Shown here piece after piece: positions 1 through 11,645 of a stretch of DNA of 64,000 nucleotides. The notes under the pieces were generated by a model. It did not search any database and was not told where the DNA came from. It saw nothing but the letters and a program-made list of their open reading frames with translations. Both the position numbers and the translations under genes were made by a program. Position 1 is the stretch's first letter. Each line of letters starts with the position of its first letter. Source of the stretch: Ch67 sp041395845 (GTDB taxonomy: Bacteria > Pseudomonadota > Gammaproteobacteria > Pseudomonadales > Ketobacteraceae); the NCBI GenBank assembly GCA_041395845.1, contig JAWKZS010000016.1, positions 19,787 to 83,786 of the forward strand, read 5' to 3'.

Positions 1-1038
1 GGCCATCTGCATATAGGTCGGATCGAAACGCAGTTTCACGTTCTTGCTGTCGCCGTAAACCCCGGCCGGTGTGGCGATGCCGATGAAGCTGGCGTCCGCA
101 GCACCTTCACCCAGCAGACCGTGATCGAAGGAAAACTTCGCCACGTATTCCATGGTGGTTTTCAGTTGCGGGCTGTTGGTAAATTCCACCGCTTCCTTGG
201 CGCCGTAGAACATTTTGGTGGACGCCAGCTGTGCCTCGAAGCCTGCGAGATCAGTACCGGATGCCTTGCCCATGAATTCACGCGCACTGCTGTCGCTTTG
301 CATGGTGGCCATGATTTCATACCAGGCGCCGGCGAGGGCTTTGCCGAACGCAGGATTGGCTTTCAGGATGTCGCTGTTCACTACCATCAGGTCGATGATT
401 TCGCCGGGAATCTGCGAGGAATCGAAAACCTTGTAGCTGTTGGGCATGGCGGTGATTTCCGACAGCAGCGGGTTCCAGGTTACCACTGCAGTGACATCCT
501 TGGTGGCATAGGCCGCTACCAGATCCGCGTCAGAGGTGTTCACCACTTTCAGATCTTTTTCCGCCAGGCCAACGCTTTCCAGGCCGCGCGCCAGCAGATA
601 ATGCGACACGCTCAATTCCACCAGGTTGACGGTCTGGCCTTTGATGTCAGCGAGGGATTTTTTGCCTTTCAACACGACGCCGTCATTGCCGTTGGAAAAG
701 TCACCGACGATGAGCGCAGTGGAATCGACACCACCGGCGGCAGGAATGGTCAGCGCGTCCATGTTGGTCATGGTGCAGCCATCGTATTTGCCAGCGGTAT
801 ATTGGTTTATGGACTCGACGTAATCGTTGATCTGAACCACGTCGATAGTGATGCCGTATTTATCGGCCCACTTTTTCACGATGCCTTTCTGTGCACCGTA
901 ATCCCAGGGCATCCAGCCCACATAAATGGACCAACACACACTGAAGGACTTCTTTTCTTCAGCATGTGTGATCGAAGCAACAACAAGAGCGGCAAGAAAG
1001 ACGGGTGCGAGGAGCACGGTTTTCAATCGGATGTTCAT
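1..1038 (-). CDS. ABC transporter substrate-binding protein, guanidine/urea-carboxylase region (3' end outside window)
   Basis: Periplasmic binding protein of an NMT1/SsuA-like ABC importer. The 346 visible codons read from an ATG at 1038 preceded by GGGAGATCCACC. Residues 1 to about 26 (MNIRLKTVLLAPVFLAALVV...THA) are a signal peptide. Recognisable stretches are FSVCWSIYVGWMPWDYG, YDGCTMTNMDALTIPAAGG and ELSVSHYLLARGLE, which match the family annotated as the binding protein of the urea-carboxylase region. Those carboxylases are now known to act on guanidine. The upstream guanidine-I riboswitch supports guanidine as ligand. The permease, ATPase, carboxylase and allophanate hydrolase would be expected past the left edge. 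Family assignment is firm; the ligand is inferred from the riboswitch. Confidence 0.88.
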   Translation of the reverse strand, partial: MNIRLKTVLLAPVFLAALVVASITHAEEKKSFSVCWSIYVGWMPWDYGAQKGIVKKWADKYGITIDVVQINDYVESINQYTAGKYDGCTMTNMDALTIPAAGGVDSTALIVGDFSNGNDGVVLKGKKSLADIKGQTVNLVELSVSHYLLARGLESVGLAEKDLKVVNTSDADLVAAYATKDVTAVVTWNPLLSEITAMPNSYKVFDSSQIPGEIIDLMVVNSDILKANPAFGKALAGAWYEIMATMQSDSSAREFMGKASGTDLAGFEAQLASTKMFYGAKEAVEFTNSPQLKTTMEYVAKFSFDHGLLGEGAADASFIGIATPAGVYGDSKNVKLRFDPTYMQMA

Positions 1039-1099
1039 GGTGGATCTCCCATGGTTACACGTGAAAAGGGCGGAGGACGCAATGGCAAGCTGCCAGTGT

Positions 1100-1206
1100 C
1101 ACCTCCCGGGCTTTTATCCCGCCGTGTAACCTTCCCCTGGGAAGGTCGCCAGCTCTCGGACCAGACACCGGCTGGTTGATACCAGGCACGATCGGAACCC
1201 TAGCTG
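1100..1206 (-). ncRNA. Guanidine-I riboswitch (ykkC/yxkD aptamer)
   Basis: On the minus strand the leader of the binding-protein gene carries the hallmark conserved blocks of the guanidine-I aptamer in order: CTAGGGTTCCG (from 1203), CTGGTCCGAGAG, ACACGG, then GGGATAAAAGCCCGGGAGGT (to about 1101). Helices can be drawn: CTGGT/ACCAG in the first arm and CCTTCC-CAGG-GGAAGG in the second. About 60 nt separate the aptamer from the ATG. They contain a TGGCAGCTTGCCA palindrome but no hairpin with a U tract, so control may be translational or through a less obvious terminator. The motif is known as an ON switch for guanidine carboxylase, guanidine transporters and exporters. Confidence 0.93.
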
Positions 1207-1280
1207 TCCATTGCAAACCCAATTGTCGCTGTGAGTACCTTCAATGGTTGCGCCATTGTTCTCCTCCACGATTCTGACTA

Positions 1281-1296
1281 AGCAAAGAGGGTGCCA
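1281..1296 (-). promoter_or_regulatory. Sigma-54 promoter of the guanidine operon
   Basis: The minus strand reads TGGCACCCTCTTTGCT, a full match to TGGCAC-N5-TTGCW with GG and GC ten bases apart. Transcription would start near 1270, about 65 nt before the aptamer. It lies 75-90 bp downstream of two NtrC-type sites, the normal enhancer spacing. Confidence 0.82.
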
Positions 1297-1370
1297 GCTT
1301 GCCGAAACCCCCATTATTCAAGGGTTGGCGACGATCATCAGGAAAACCCACCCCAATCAGTACGATGTTT

Positions 1371-1407
1371 TGCACCAACAAGGTGCATGTTGCCCGAATA
1401 GGGTGCC
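1371..1407. promoter_or_regulatory. Tandem NtrC-type binding sites
   Basis: TGCACCAACAAGGTGCA at 1371-1387 is a perfect TGCACC-N5-GGTGCA NtrC palindrome. A second, weaker copy, TGCCCGAATAGGGTGCC, sits at 1391-1407, with centres 20 bp apart (two helical turns). Paired sites at this distance upstream of a sigma-54 promoter are typical of NtrC enhancers. The other small repeat here, CAATGG-N5-CCATTG at 1242-1258, lies downstream of the promoter and has no clear role. Confidence 0.72.
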
Positions 1408-1484
1408 GTCACGCCTGCTCAGTCAGGCATTCTTAACGCGCCACCTGTCTTTATGTCTGAAAGGAACAATTCAGGGATGAAAAC

Positions 1485-1925
1485 GTGCACGACGAATCGG
1501 GAAAACCCCGCGTGTCCAGGATGGGCCGTTGGGCGTTCACAGTACTGGTGGTACTGAGCATCAGCCTGCCTGCCTTTGCGGATGGCGGGTTGCAGCGCTG
1601 GGTAGATGACAACGGTGTGATCTATTACCGCCAGATCAGCGACGCCACGGCAGCGGATACCGACACCAACGGCGTGGAGTCTTCACCCCGGCAAGCAGCA
1701 ACGCGAAAGGCACCTTCCAGCCACCGCAAGCTGACCCCGGCCCAGCGCGCGGCAAAGGAGCAGGCCAAGCAGGCGCAGCGCCAGGAAAAACACTGTGCCC
1801 GCCTGCAGGCACGTCTGGACAGGGTGCAATACCGGCTCGATGCCGGCTACCAGGAACCGCAGGGCAATGCGCTACGACACCAGCGCCGGGAATTTCGCAC
1901 GCGGATTTTTCGCGAATGTCGCTGA
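1485..1925 (+). CDS. DUF4124-type secreted protein
   Basis: Small exported protein of unknown function, 146 aa from GTG 1485, which has AGGGA seven bases upstream. An in-frame ATG at 1521 would give the more compact signal peptide MGRWAFTVLVVLSISLPAFA. Right after the leader is the DUF4124 signature LQRWVDDNGVIYYRQ (a short beta-hairpin segment common in proteobacterial envelope proteins). The rest is a basic, Gln/Ala-rich helical tail (KLTPAQRAAKEQAKQAQRQEK) likely to form a coiled coil. Its end is three bases from the convergent efflux gene. Biological role unknown. Confidence 0.72.
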   Translation: MHDESGKPRVSRMGRWAFTVLVVLSISLPAFADGGLQRWVDDNGVIYYRQISDATAADTDTNGVESSPRQAATRKAPSSHRKLTPAQRAAKEQAKQAQRQEKHCARLQARLDRVQYRLDAGYQEPQGNALRHQRREFRTRIFRECR

Positions 1926-1928
1926 ATC

Positions 1929-3121
1929 TCAGTTGGCGTGTTTGCCGGTCAGCCCGGCCAGTCCGAACAGCAGGGTGGCGCTGATGGTCGCTGTTATTGC
2001 CATGCCAACTGCCATGGGCACCAGCGATCCGTCATGCAGCGCATTGACGATGGCACCGCTCAGGGCGCCCAGGGTGAATTGCAGAATTCCCAGCAACGCA
2101 CTGGCGGCGCCGGCCTGCTGCGGGAAGAAATGCAGATAGCTGGCGATGCCCTGCGGATACATCAGCCCCATCATGCCGAGCCCGAGCATGATGAACAACA
2201 CCACACCGTAGAGTTGCGGATCGCCCATCAGCACATAGACGGCCAGTCCCAGCATTGCCAGCAGCAGGGCGCTGATACCGATCCGGCAGAGGATTTCCGG
2301 TTCCAGCCAGCGCAGACCCAGTACGCCCAGCCGGTTCATGACCATCATGGCGACGATATTGGCACCGAACAGTAGCGGAAACTGCTGTTCCGATGCGCCG
2401 AAGTATTCCATGTAGGCAAAGGCCGAGGTGGACAGGAACATGAACATGGTGGCCGAACCGAAGCCCATGCCGAACACATAACCCAGCGCACGGCGATGGC
2501 GGAACACGACGCCGTAATTATGCAGGGTGGTGCGCAGCAGATGACCCAGGGAAAAGTCGGGATTGGGCTGGCGGGTTTCGGGTACCCGCCATTTCAGCAG
2601 GATGAACATCAGCAGGGCATACAGCGCCAGCATCACGAAAATCGCCCGCCAGCCCGACAGCCACAGCAGGCCGGAACCCACCGCCGGTGCCACCAGCGGG
2701 GCGCTGGTCATGATCAGTCCGATCAGCGCCATCATCCGCGCGGCGCTTTTGCCATCCTGGGAATCCCGCACGATGGCCGCCACGATCACCGTAGTGCTAC
2801 CGCCCCCCAGGGCCTGGGTAAAGCGCAGCAGCAACAGCATCTCGACGGAGTTGGTGAACGCAATGGCGCAACTGGACAGGCCGTACACCGTGAGGCCGAA
2901 CAGCCCCACCGGTTTGCGGCCGATCTGGTCGGACAGCGGGCCACCCACGAACTGGCCGATGGCACCGCCGATCAGATAGGCTGGAATGGATGCCTGCACC
3001 AGGGCGATGGAGGCATCCAGATCCCCCGCCATCATCGGCAGGGCCGGCAGATAGGTGTCGATGGCAAAAGGTGCCACCGCCACCAGTCCGGCGAGAATCG
3101 CTGCCAATAGCAACGGTGTCA

Positions 3122-3122
<1 letters not shown>
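1929..3122 (-). CDS. Bcr/CflA-family multidrug efflux MFS transporter
   Basis: A 397-aa inner-membrane drug:proton antiporter with about 12 hydrophobic segments. The N terminus (FAIDTYLPALPMMAGDLDAS) is the characteristic first helix of the Bcr/CflA group. The loop 2-3 motif GGPLSDQIGRKPVGLFG is the MFS motif A, and VAAIVRDSQDG follows helix 4. Its ATG (3122-3120) overlaps the TGA of the upstream RNA helicase by one base, so the two are probably translationally coupled in one transcript. Substrates cannot be deduced from sequence. Confidence 0.88.
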
Positions 3123-4930
<1,808 letters not shown>

Positions 4931-5269
4931 AGTATTGGGTACTCAATGAGCCAGTAATTGGCTTTAAAAACAAGAGATTGCCAGAAGATGGCAATGGTTG
5001 TGCGGCATTCGGAAAGAGACGCTCAGCGGGGGATGCGAGGCAGGGCCGGATCGGCCTTTTAACTAACGATGTCGCCAGCAGCAGGGTGGAAAACCTCAGG
5101 CTGCAGATTGAAATATAGCACACCTGACTTAAACGCGCGGATTTTTCTTGTAAACCGCCACTGACAAACCGCCGCGCAACCGCAACACAGCGTCCATGGT
5201 TCTGATCCGGGGCTTTTGCTATAGTGCGCGGCCTTGTTGCCATTGCCATTCCAACCGCAGGATCTGTCC
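4931..5269. promoter_or_regulatory. Divergent promoter region between rhlE and ybiT
   Basis: No ORF here is convincing. On the minus strand an extended -10 (TGC-TATATT, -10 at 5112-5117) would start rhlE transcription near 5105, leaving a leader of about 175 nt, as seen in cold-inducible helicase genes. On the plus strand TGC-TATAGT (-10 at 5220-5225) would start ybiT transcription near 5232. Neither has a good -35 box. Confidence 0.35.
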
Positions 5270-6877
<1,608 letters not shown>

Positions 6878-6883
6878 AGTGTG

Positions 6884-6926
6884 ACCGCTGCGGAAACTTT
6901 TGCCGGCCGGCTTTCCCCGCAGCGGT
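6884..6926 (+). terminator. Hairpin after ybiT
   Basis: Ten-base arms ACCGCTGCGG (6884-6893) and CCGCAGCGGT (6917-6926) enclose a 23-nt GC-rich loop. An A run, not a T run, follows, so it is a weak intrinsic terminator at best. Confidence 0.35.
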
Positions 6927-7006
6927 AAAAAATGCTAAAACGTGACGTATGAATTCAGCGGATGTTAACGCTGTCCTTCGACTCCGACCGTTTCTGCGTG
7001 ACACAC

Positions 7007-8191
7007 ATGACCCTCAAACCGTTGGCCACCTTGCTGGCCTTGCTGGGTGCCGGCAGCGCGCTGGCCGATCCCCAGTTCGACACCTGCATTCCCGTGCTGC
7101 AACAAAAAGCCCTGGCCGCCGGCATCACCCCGGATACCGTGAACAACGTACTGGCGAAAGTGCAGTACGTGACACGGGTTATCGAGCTCGATCGTGCCCA
7201 GCCGGAATTCAGCGAAACCTTCCACAATTATCTGACCAAACGGGTGACCGACGAGCGCGTGCGGATGGGCCGCAAGATGCTGGCAGAACACCACGATCTG
7301 CTGCTGAAACTGCAACAGCAATACGGTGTGCCGCCCCAGTACCTGATGGCGTTCTGGGGACTGGAAACCAACTTCGGCAGTTATCTGGGCAAGATGCCGG
7401 TGCTGGATTCCCTGGCTACCCTGGCTTGCGATCCACGTCGCAGCGAATTCTTCACCGGTGAACTGATCCAGGCACTGAAAATGGTGGATGAAAATGTCGT
7501 CACGCCGGAACGCTTTCAGGGTTCCTGGGCGGGCGCCGTGGGCAACATGCAGTTCATGCCCAGCGCCTATCGTGCGCACGCGGTGGATGGCGACGGTGAT
7601 CAGCGTGCCGACCTGTGGCGCAGCATTCCCGATGCGATGACATCGGCTGCCAATTACCTGAGCAAGATGGGCTGGAAGAAGGAATTGCGCTGGGGCCGCG
7701 AAGTGACGCTGCCGCAGGGCTTTGATTACAGCCTGGCGTCGCTGGCGGAAAAACGCAGCCTGGCGCAGTGGGCCGATCTGGGTGTCACCATGGCCAATGG
7801 CAGCCCGCTGCCCCGCTATGAATTGCAGGCGTCGATTCTGGTGCCGTCGGGTCATACCGGGCCGGCGTTTGTGGTGTATGACAATTTCGAAATCATCATG
7901 CGCTGGAACCGTTCCGAATATTACGCCATCGCGGTGGGGCATCTGGCTGATCGCATCAATGGTGGTGGTGAACTGCATCGCGCGCCACCAAACCAGCCGC
8001 GTCTGCTGATTGAACAGGTGCGCCAGCTGCAGACAGCGCTCAACGCCGCCGGCTTTGATACCGGTAACCCGGACGGTATTCTCGGTTCCGGCACCCGCAA
8101 GGCGATCCGCGCCTATCAGAAAAGCAAAGGTATGATTGCCGATGGCTATCCGTCCGCTGATGTGTTCGCGGCATTGGGAGTGAAACTGTGA
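7007..8191 (+). CDS. Lytic murein transglycosylase, MltB family, with PG-binding domain
   Basis: Periplasmic enzyme that cleaves the MurNAc-GlcNAc bond of peptidoglycan. With ATG 7007 the 394-aa product begins with a clean signal peptide (MTLKPLATLLALLGAGSALA). ATG 6962 would add 15 residues, and neither has a good ribosome-binding site. The catalytic-domain signature is YLMAFWGLETNFGSYLG, with the catalytic Glu at about residue 120, followed by GAVGNMQFMPSAYRAHAVDG and the DAMTSAANYL segment. The last ~65 residues (VRQLQTALNAAGFDTGNPDG...FAALGVKL) are a PG_binding_1 domain. There is no lipobox, so it is soluble. The stop overlaps the ATG of the next gene (ATGA), suggesting a cell-wall operon with the M23 peptidase. 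Confidence 0.9.
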   Translation: MTLKPLATLLALLGAGSALADPQFDTCIPVLQQKALAAGITPDTVNNVLAKVQYVTRVIELDRAQPEFSETFHNYLTKRVTDERVRMGRKMLAEHHDLLLKLQQQYGVPPQYLMAFWGLETNFGSYLGKMPVLDSLATLACDPRRSEFFTGELIQALKMVDENVVTPERFQGSWAGAVGNMQFMPSAYRAHAVDGDGDQRADLWRSIPDAMTSAANYLSKMGWKKELRWGREVTLPQGFDYSLASLAEKRSLAQWADLGVTMANGSPLPRYELQASILVPSGHTGPAFVVYDNFEIIMRWNRSEYYAIAVGHLADRINGGGELHRAPPNQPRLLIEQVRQLQTALNAAGFDTGNPDGILGSGTRKAIRAYQKSKGMIADGYPSADVFAALGVKL

Positions 8192-9041
8192 TGAAAAAAT
8201 CCGTATCGCTGTATGGCAATGGTTGGGATGGCTGGCCTGTTCCGGTGTTGCCGTCACCGCGCAGGCAGAAATCCGCGATCTGGGCAATGGCATTGTGCTC
8301 GATGGTCATTTTACCCAGGGTGGGCTGGTGATCGGCCAGGCGCCTGCCGACAGTAAAATCACGTTTCAGCAGCGGGCGTTGCCGTTATCCAATGATGGCG
8401 TCTTTGTGTTTGGTTTCGGTCGTGATGATACTTCGCCGCAAACACTGCAGGTGACCTTGCCCGGCGGTCAATCCCATGCACACAAGCTTGTCGGTGGCGA
8501 CGCGCAAATTCGATGTGCAGAGCGTGACAGGTGTACCGGCCCGCACGGTGAATCCTGATCCCAAGGACATGGAGCGTATTCGGGTCGAGCAGGCAGCGGT
8601 GGGTATGCGCGGGATGTGGTTAGTCTGAACACGTTTTTCCGCGAGCAGTTCCAGTGGCCGGTGAAAGGGCCGGTCACCGGGGTGTATGGCAATCAGCGCA
8701 TTTACAACGGCGAACCGCGCAGCCCGCATTTTGGTGTGGATCTGGCGGTCCCTCATGGCACCGACATTGCCGCGCCGGCCGATGGCGTGGTGTCGATGGC
8801 GTATCCGGACATGTTTTTCCGGCGACACCATCGTGATCGATCACGGCATGGGCATCAACACCACCTATCTGCACATGAGCAAGATGCTGGTGAAGAAAGG
8901 CGATACGGTGAAGAAGGGCCAGATCATCGGCAAGGTGGGCGCCAGTGGCCGTGCCACCGGCCCCCATCTGTGCTGGCGGCTGAACTGGTTTCAGCGCAGC
9001 GGCTTGATCCGCAGCTGATCATGCCGACACCGAAGCCGTAA
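8191..9041 (+). pseudogene. M23-family (LytM) peptidoglycan peptidase, frameshifted
   Basis: Zinc metallo-endopeptidase-type protein coupled by an ATGA overlap to the transglycosylase. The reading frame breaks about five times: in the A run after the ATG (8194-8199; one extra A gives KIRIAVWQWLGWLACSGVAV), near 8490, near 8610, in the T run at 8813-8818 and near 8990. Spliced across these, the protein has a signal peptide, EIRDLGNGIVLDG, then the M23 core GVYGNQRIYNGEPRSPHFGV, HGTDIAAPADGVV, GDTIVIDHGMGINTTYLHM and RATGPHLCWRLNWF, ending LDPQLIMPTPKP. All catalytic motifs (H-x3-D as HFGVD; HLCW as the HxH-type end) remain. The breaks are single-base and partly homopolymeric, so sequencing error is likelier than decay. 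Confidence 0.75.
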
Positions 9042-9044
9042 GCA

Positions 9045-10872
9045 TTATTGTTCTGTCTGCAGCCAGCGCTGGCTGGCTGCTGCTTCCACCAGCGTCAGGT
9101 AGCAGGTGTCGGCCGCCGGCGATCCCAGTGTCACCGAAAATTCCATCAGCTCGTCACGACGGAAACCGTGCACCTTGACGGTATCGCCGGGCTGATAGCG
9201 ATTCAGTACTTTTCAAAACTGCCCGCATCGATTTTCAGTCCGTTGAGGGCAATCAGCACATCGCCGGCGGAAATGCCGGCACGATGGGCCGGGCCGCCAT
9301 TGAACGCCCGCGCCACCTGAGCGCCACCATTACCCGCACTGATGCCGACACCAAAATCCGGTCGCAGCGGATCGGTTTTCGCGGCATTACCGCCACTGTC
9401 ATTGAGTGAGGTGGCCGGACGCAGATTGAATTCCACGCCAACGAAACGCAGCACTTCGTCCAGCGGCAGATCGGCCGTGCCATATACCGCGTTATTGAAC
9501 ACTGCGTCGAAATGCTGGCGTCCCTGTGCGTCGACCTTGAGGGTTTCCAGCAGCTGCAGACACTGCTGGCGGATGTCGTCGTCGGCCACCGGTTTCTGCA
9601 CGCTGCCGAAGTGCTGCCACAGGGCGCGCATTACATCATCCAGGCTCAGGCGATGCTCGGTGAGGCGGCGCAGGGTCAGATCCAGGGTCAGCGCCACCAG
9701 GCCACCTTTGGTGTAATAGCTGACGATTGCGTTCGCGCTGTTTTCGTCCTGTTTGTAGAACTTGGTCCAGGCGTCGAAGCTGGATTCCGCCACCGACTGG
9801 GTGAAGCGGCCGGGATTGCGCAGCACGCGGGTGATGTTTTTTGCCTGCAGTTCCAGATAGTCCGTTGGCGTGAAATCAGGCCGGTGCGTACCAGCGTGAG
9901 ATCGTCATAGTACGAGGTAATGCCTTCGAACGCCCACAGCAGTGGCGTATGGTTTTCGCTGCGCAGATCGTAGGGAATCGCCGGTTGAATGCGTTTGACG
10001 TTCCAGCTGTGAAAATATTCGTGACTGCACAGACCAAGGAAGGTTTTGTAGCCTTCGCTCATGCTGGTGGGTTGCTTGGCCAGCGGCAGATCGTCGCGGC
10101 TGCAGATCAGGCTGGTGGAGGCGCGATGTTCGAGGCCACCATAACCGTCGCCCACCACCCAGGTGATGAACACGTACCGGGTAAACGGCGCCGGTTCACC
10201 GAACAGGCGGATCTGGTATTCGCAGATGGGTTTCAGGTCGCGGGCGATGCGATCCAGATCCGCATTGTGCATTCCGCTCAGCACAAAATCGTGGGGCACG
10301 CCGCAGGCGTCGAAACTCACCAGGGAAAAGTCGGCAATTTCCACCGGGTGATCGATCAGGTCGTCGTAATTCTCGGCGCGATAGCGGCCGAAGCCATAGC
10401 GGGCAGCGCCGGCTTCGGGCAGCGAGGTAGCCACACGCCAGTGACGCGCTTCGGGAATGCTGGCGTTGTCGATATCGACGGTGCAGGGCTGGTCGCCCTG
10501 GCCCACGACTTCGAGAAACACGCTGGTGCCATTGAAGTAGGCATGTTTCTGATCCAGATGGGCAGCGCGTACCGACAGATCCCAGGCGTAAACCTGATAA
10601 CGGATGCTCACCGGACCGCGACAGTGGCCGAGCTGCCAGGTGGACTTGTCGAGTTTTGTCAGACTGACTGCGCCATTGTTGTCGGTCGCACCGATGCTGA
10701 CGATGTTGCGGGCGAAATCACGAATCATGTAGCTGCCGGGAATCCACGCCGGCAGGCGCAGCAACTGATCGGGGCCGGGCTGCTGGATCTGCAGTTCCAC
10801 CGCGAACAGGTGGGCGTAGGGGTCAACGGGAGTAATGCGGTAATGGATGGCGGCTTGCGGATGATTCGACAT
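9045..10872 (-). pseudogene. M61-family glycyl aminopeptidase with PDZ domain, two frameshifts
   Basis: Zinc aminopeptidase of the M61 family. From ATG 10872 the N-terminal domain (IHYRITPVDPYAHLFAVELQ, LRLPAWIPGSYMIRDFARNI) leads to YGGLEHRAS and the zinc motif HEYFHSWNVKRIQP, with the downstream glutamate in LWAFEGITSYYDDL. A base is missing near 9870-9878, after which the frame continues as TPTDYLELQAKNITRVLRNP. A PDZ domain with AHRAGISAGDVLIALNGL follows. A second missing base near 9204 breaks SFEKY-LNRYQPGDTVKVHGF; the repaired frame ends in ASQRWLQTEQ at 9045. It converges on the M23 gene with three bases between stops. Read as one intact gene of about 608 aa it has the usual family length. 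Confidence 0.82.
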
Positions 10873-10947
10873 GTTGCGACAGCTGGCTCAGTGGGACAAT
10901 GGACTCAAGCATACTGAAAACCCGGCCATTATCCCACTGCTGTGCGG

Positions 10948-11454
10948 TCAGGCGCTGCCCAGGTAATCCATCTTGCCGATCTCGACGCCGCAGTGACGCA
11001 GAATCGCGTAGGCGGTGGTGCAGTGGAAATAGAAATTGGGTTGGGCAAAGCCCAGCAGGTAATTGAGGCCTTTGAATTCGAAACTGCTGTTGGGGAATTT
11101 CAGCACGACGTGCTTGTCTTCGCTGCCATCAATCTGTTCGGGGGTCAGGGTTTTCAGGAAGGCGATGGTGCTTTCGACCCGGGTCACCAGTTCGGCGATG
11201 GTTTTTTCATTGTCCTCATGACGCGGCATCTCGACACTGGCCAGGCGGGCGCCACAGCCTTTGGCGGTATCGCAGGCAATCTGGACCTGGGCTGACAGCG
11301 GCAGCATGTCCGGCGCCAGGCGATAGCTGGCCAGTACCTTGGTGTCGACACGCTTTTGTTCAGCAAAGCTGGCGGCCTTTTCCAGAATGTTTTTCAGGTT
11401 GGTCAGCATGCGGATGAATTGCGGCACGCTGGCGTTGTACATGGAAATGTTCAT
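10948..11454 (-). CDS. DUF1993-family protein
   Basis: A 168-aa soluble, mostly helical protein of the DUF1993 family (distantly DinB-like bundle), function unknown. The start MNISMYNASVPQFIRMLTNL at 11454 has GGAG six bases upstream; longer versions add a non-conserved leader. Family landmarks are the N-terminal SVPQFIRML helix, YRLAPDMLPLSAQVQIACDT and the C-terminal FYFHCTTAYAILRHCGVEIG. It sits between the M61 gene and a divergent cyclase gene and appears monocistronic. Confidence 0.82.
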   Translation of the reverse strand: MNISMYNASVPQFIRMLTNLKNILEKAASFAEQKRVDTKVLASYRLAPDMLPLSAQVQIACDTAKGCGARLASVEMPRHEDNEKTIAELVTRVESTIAFLKTLTPEQIDGSEDKHVVLKFPNSSFEFKGLNYLLGFAQPNFYFHCTTAYAILRHCGVEIGKMDYLGSA

Positions 11455-11645
11455 GGGCGTCTCCGGTGATGGGGTGGTGCAAAGTGTCTGGAGCATAGCA
11501 GACAGCTAAGCGGCATAGGGAGGGTGAAAAACGCTATTGCAGAGGGTGACGGAAACGTCCGGTTAGAATTCTTGGTTATATTGTGACCGGCCATGTTATT
11601 CCTTCCTATACTGAACGAATCTCTCTGATAAAAGTAGAATCTTTC

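Noticed and set aside
121..1179. A 352-codon plus-strand frame at the left edge
   Set aside because: It is antisense to the binding-protein gene and runs through the riboswitch. The minus-strand product has a signal peptide, ribosome-binding site and family motifs.
8191..9041. M23 gene as a genuinely decayed pseudogene
   Set aside because: All catalytic motifs are preserved and each break is a single base, partly in homopolymers. Neutral decay would also leave missense changes and stops. Kept as frameshifted, with sequencing error favoured.
9949..10917. Long open frame on the plus strand opposite the M61 peptidase gene (and similar ones opposite nifJ, ybiT, hrpB, ygiQ, urtC)
   Set aside because: These mirror the codon bias of real genes on the other strand, have His/Gln/Arg-rich compositions without domains, and lack ribosome-binding sites. 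The opposite-strand product has clear family motifs in every case.
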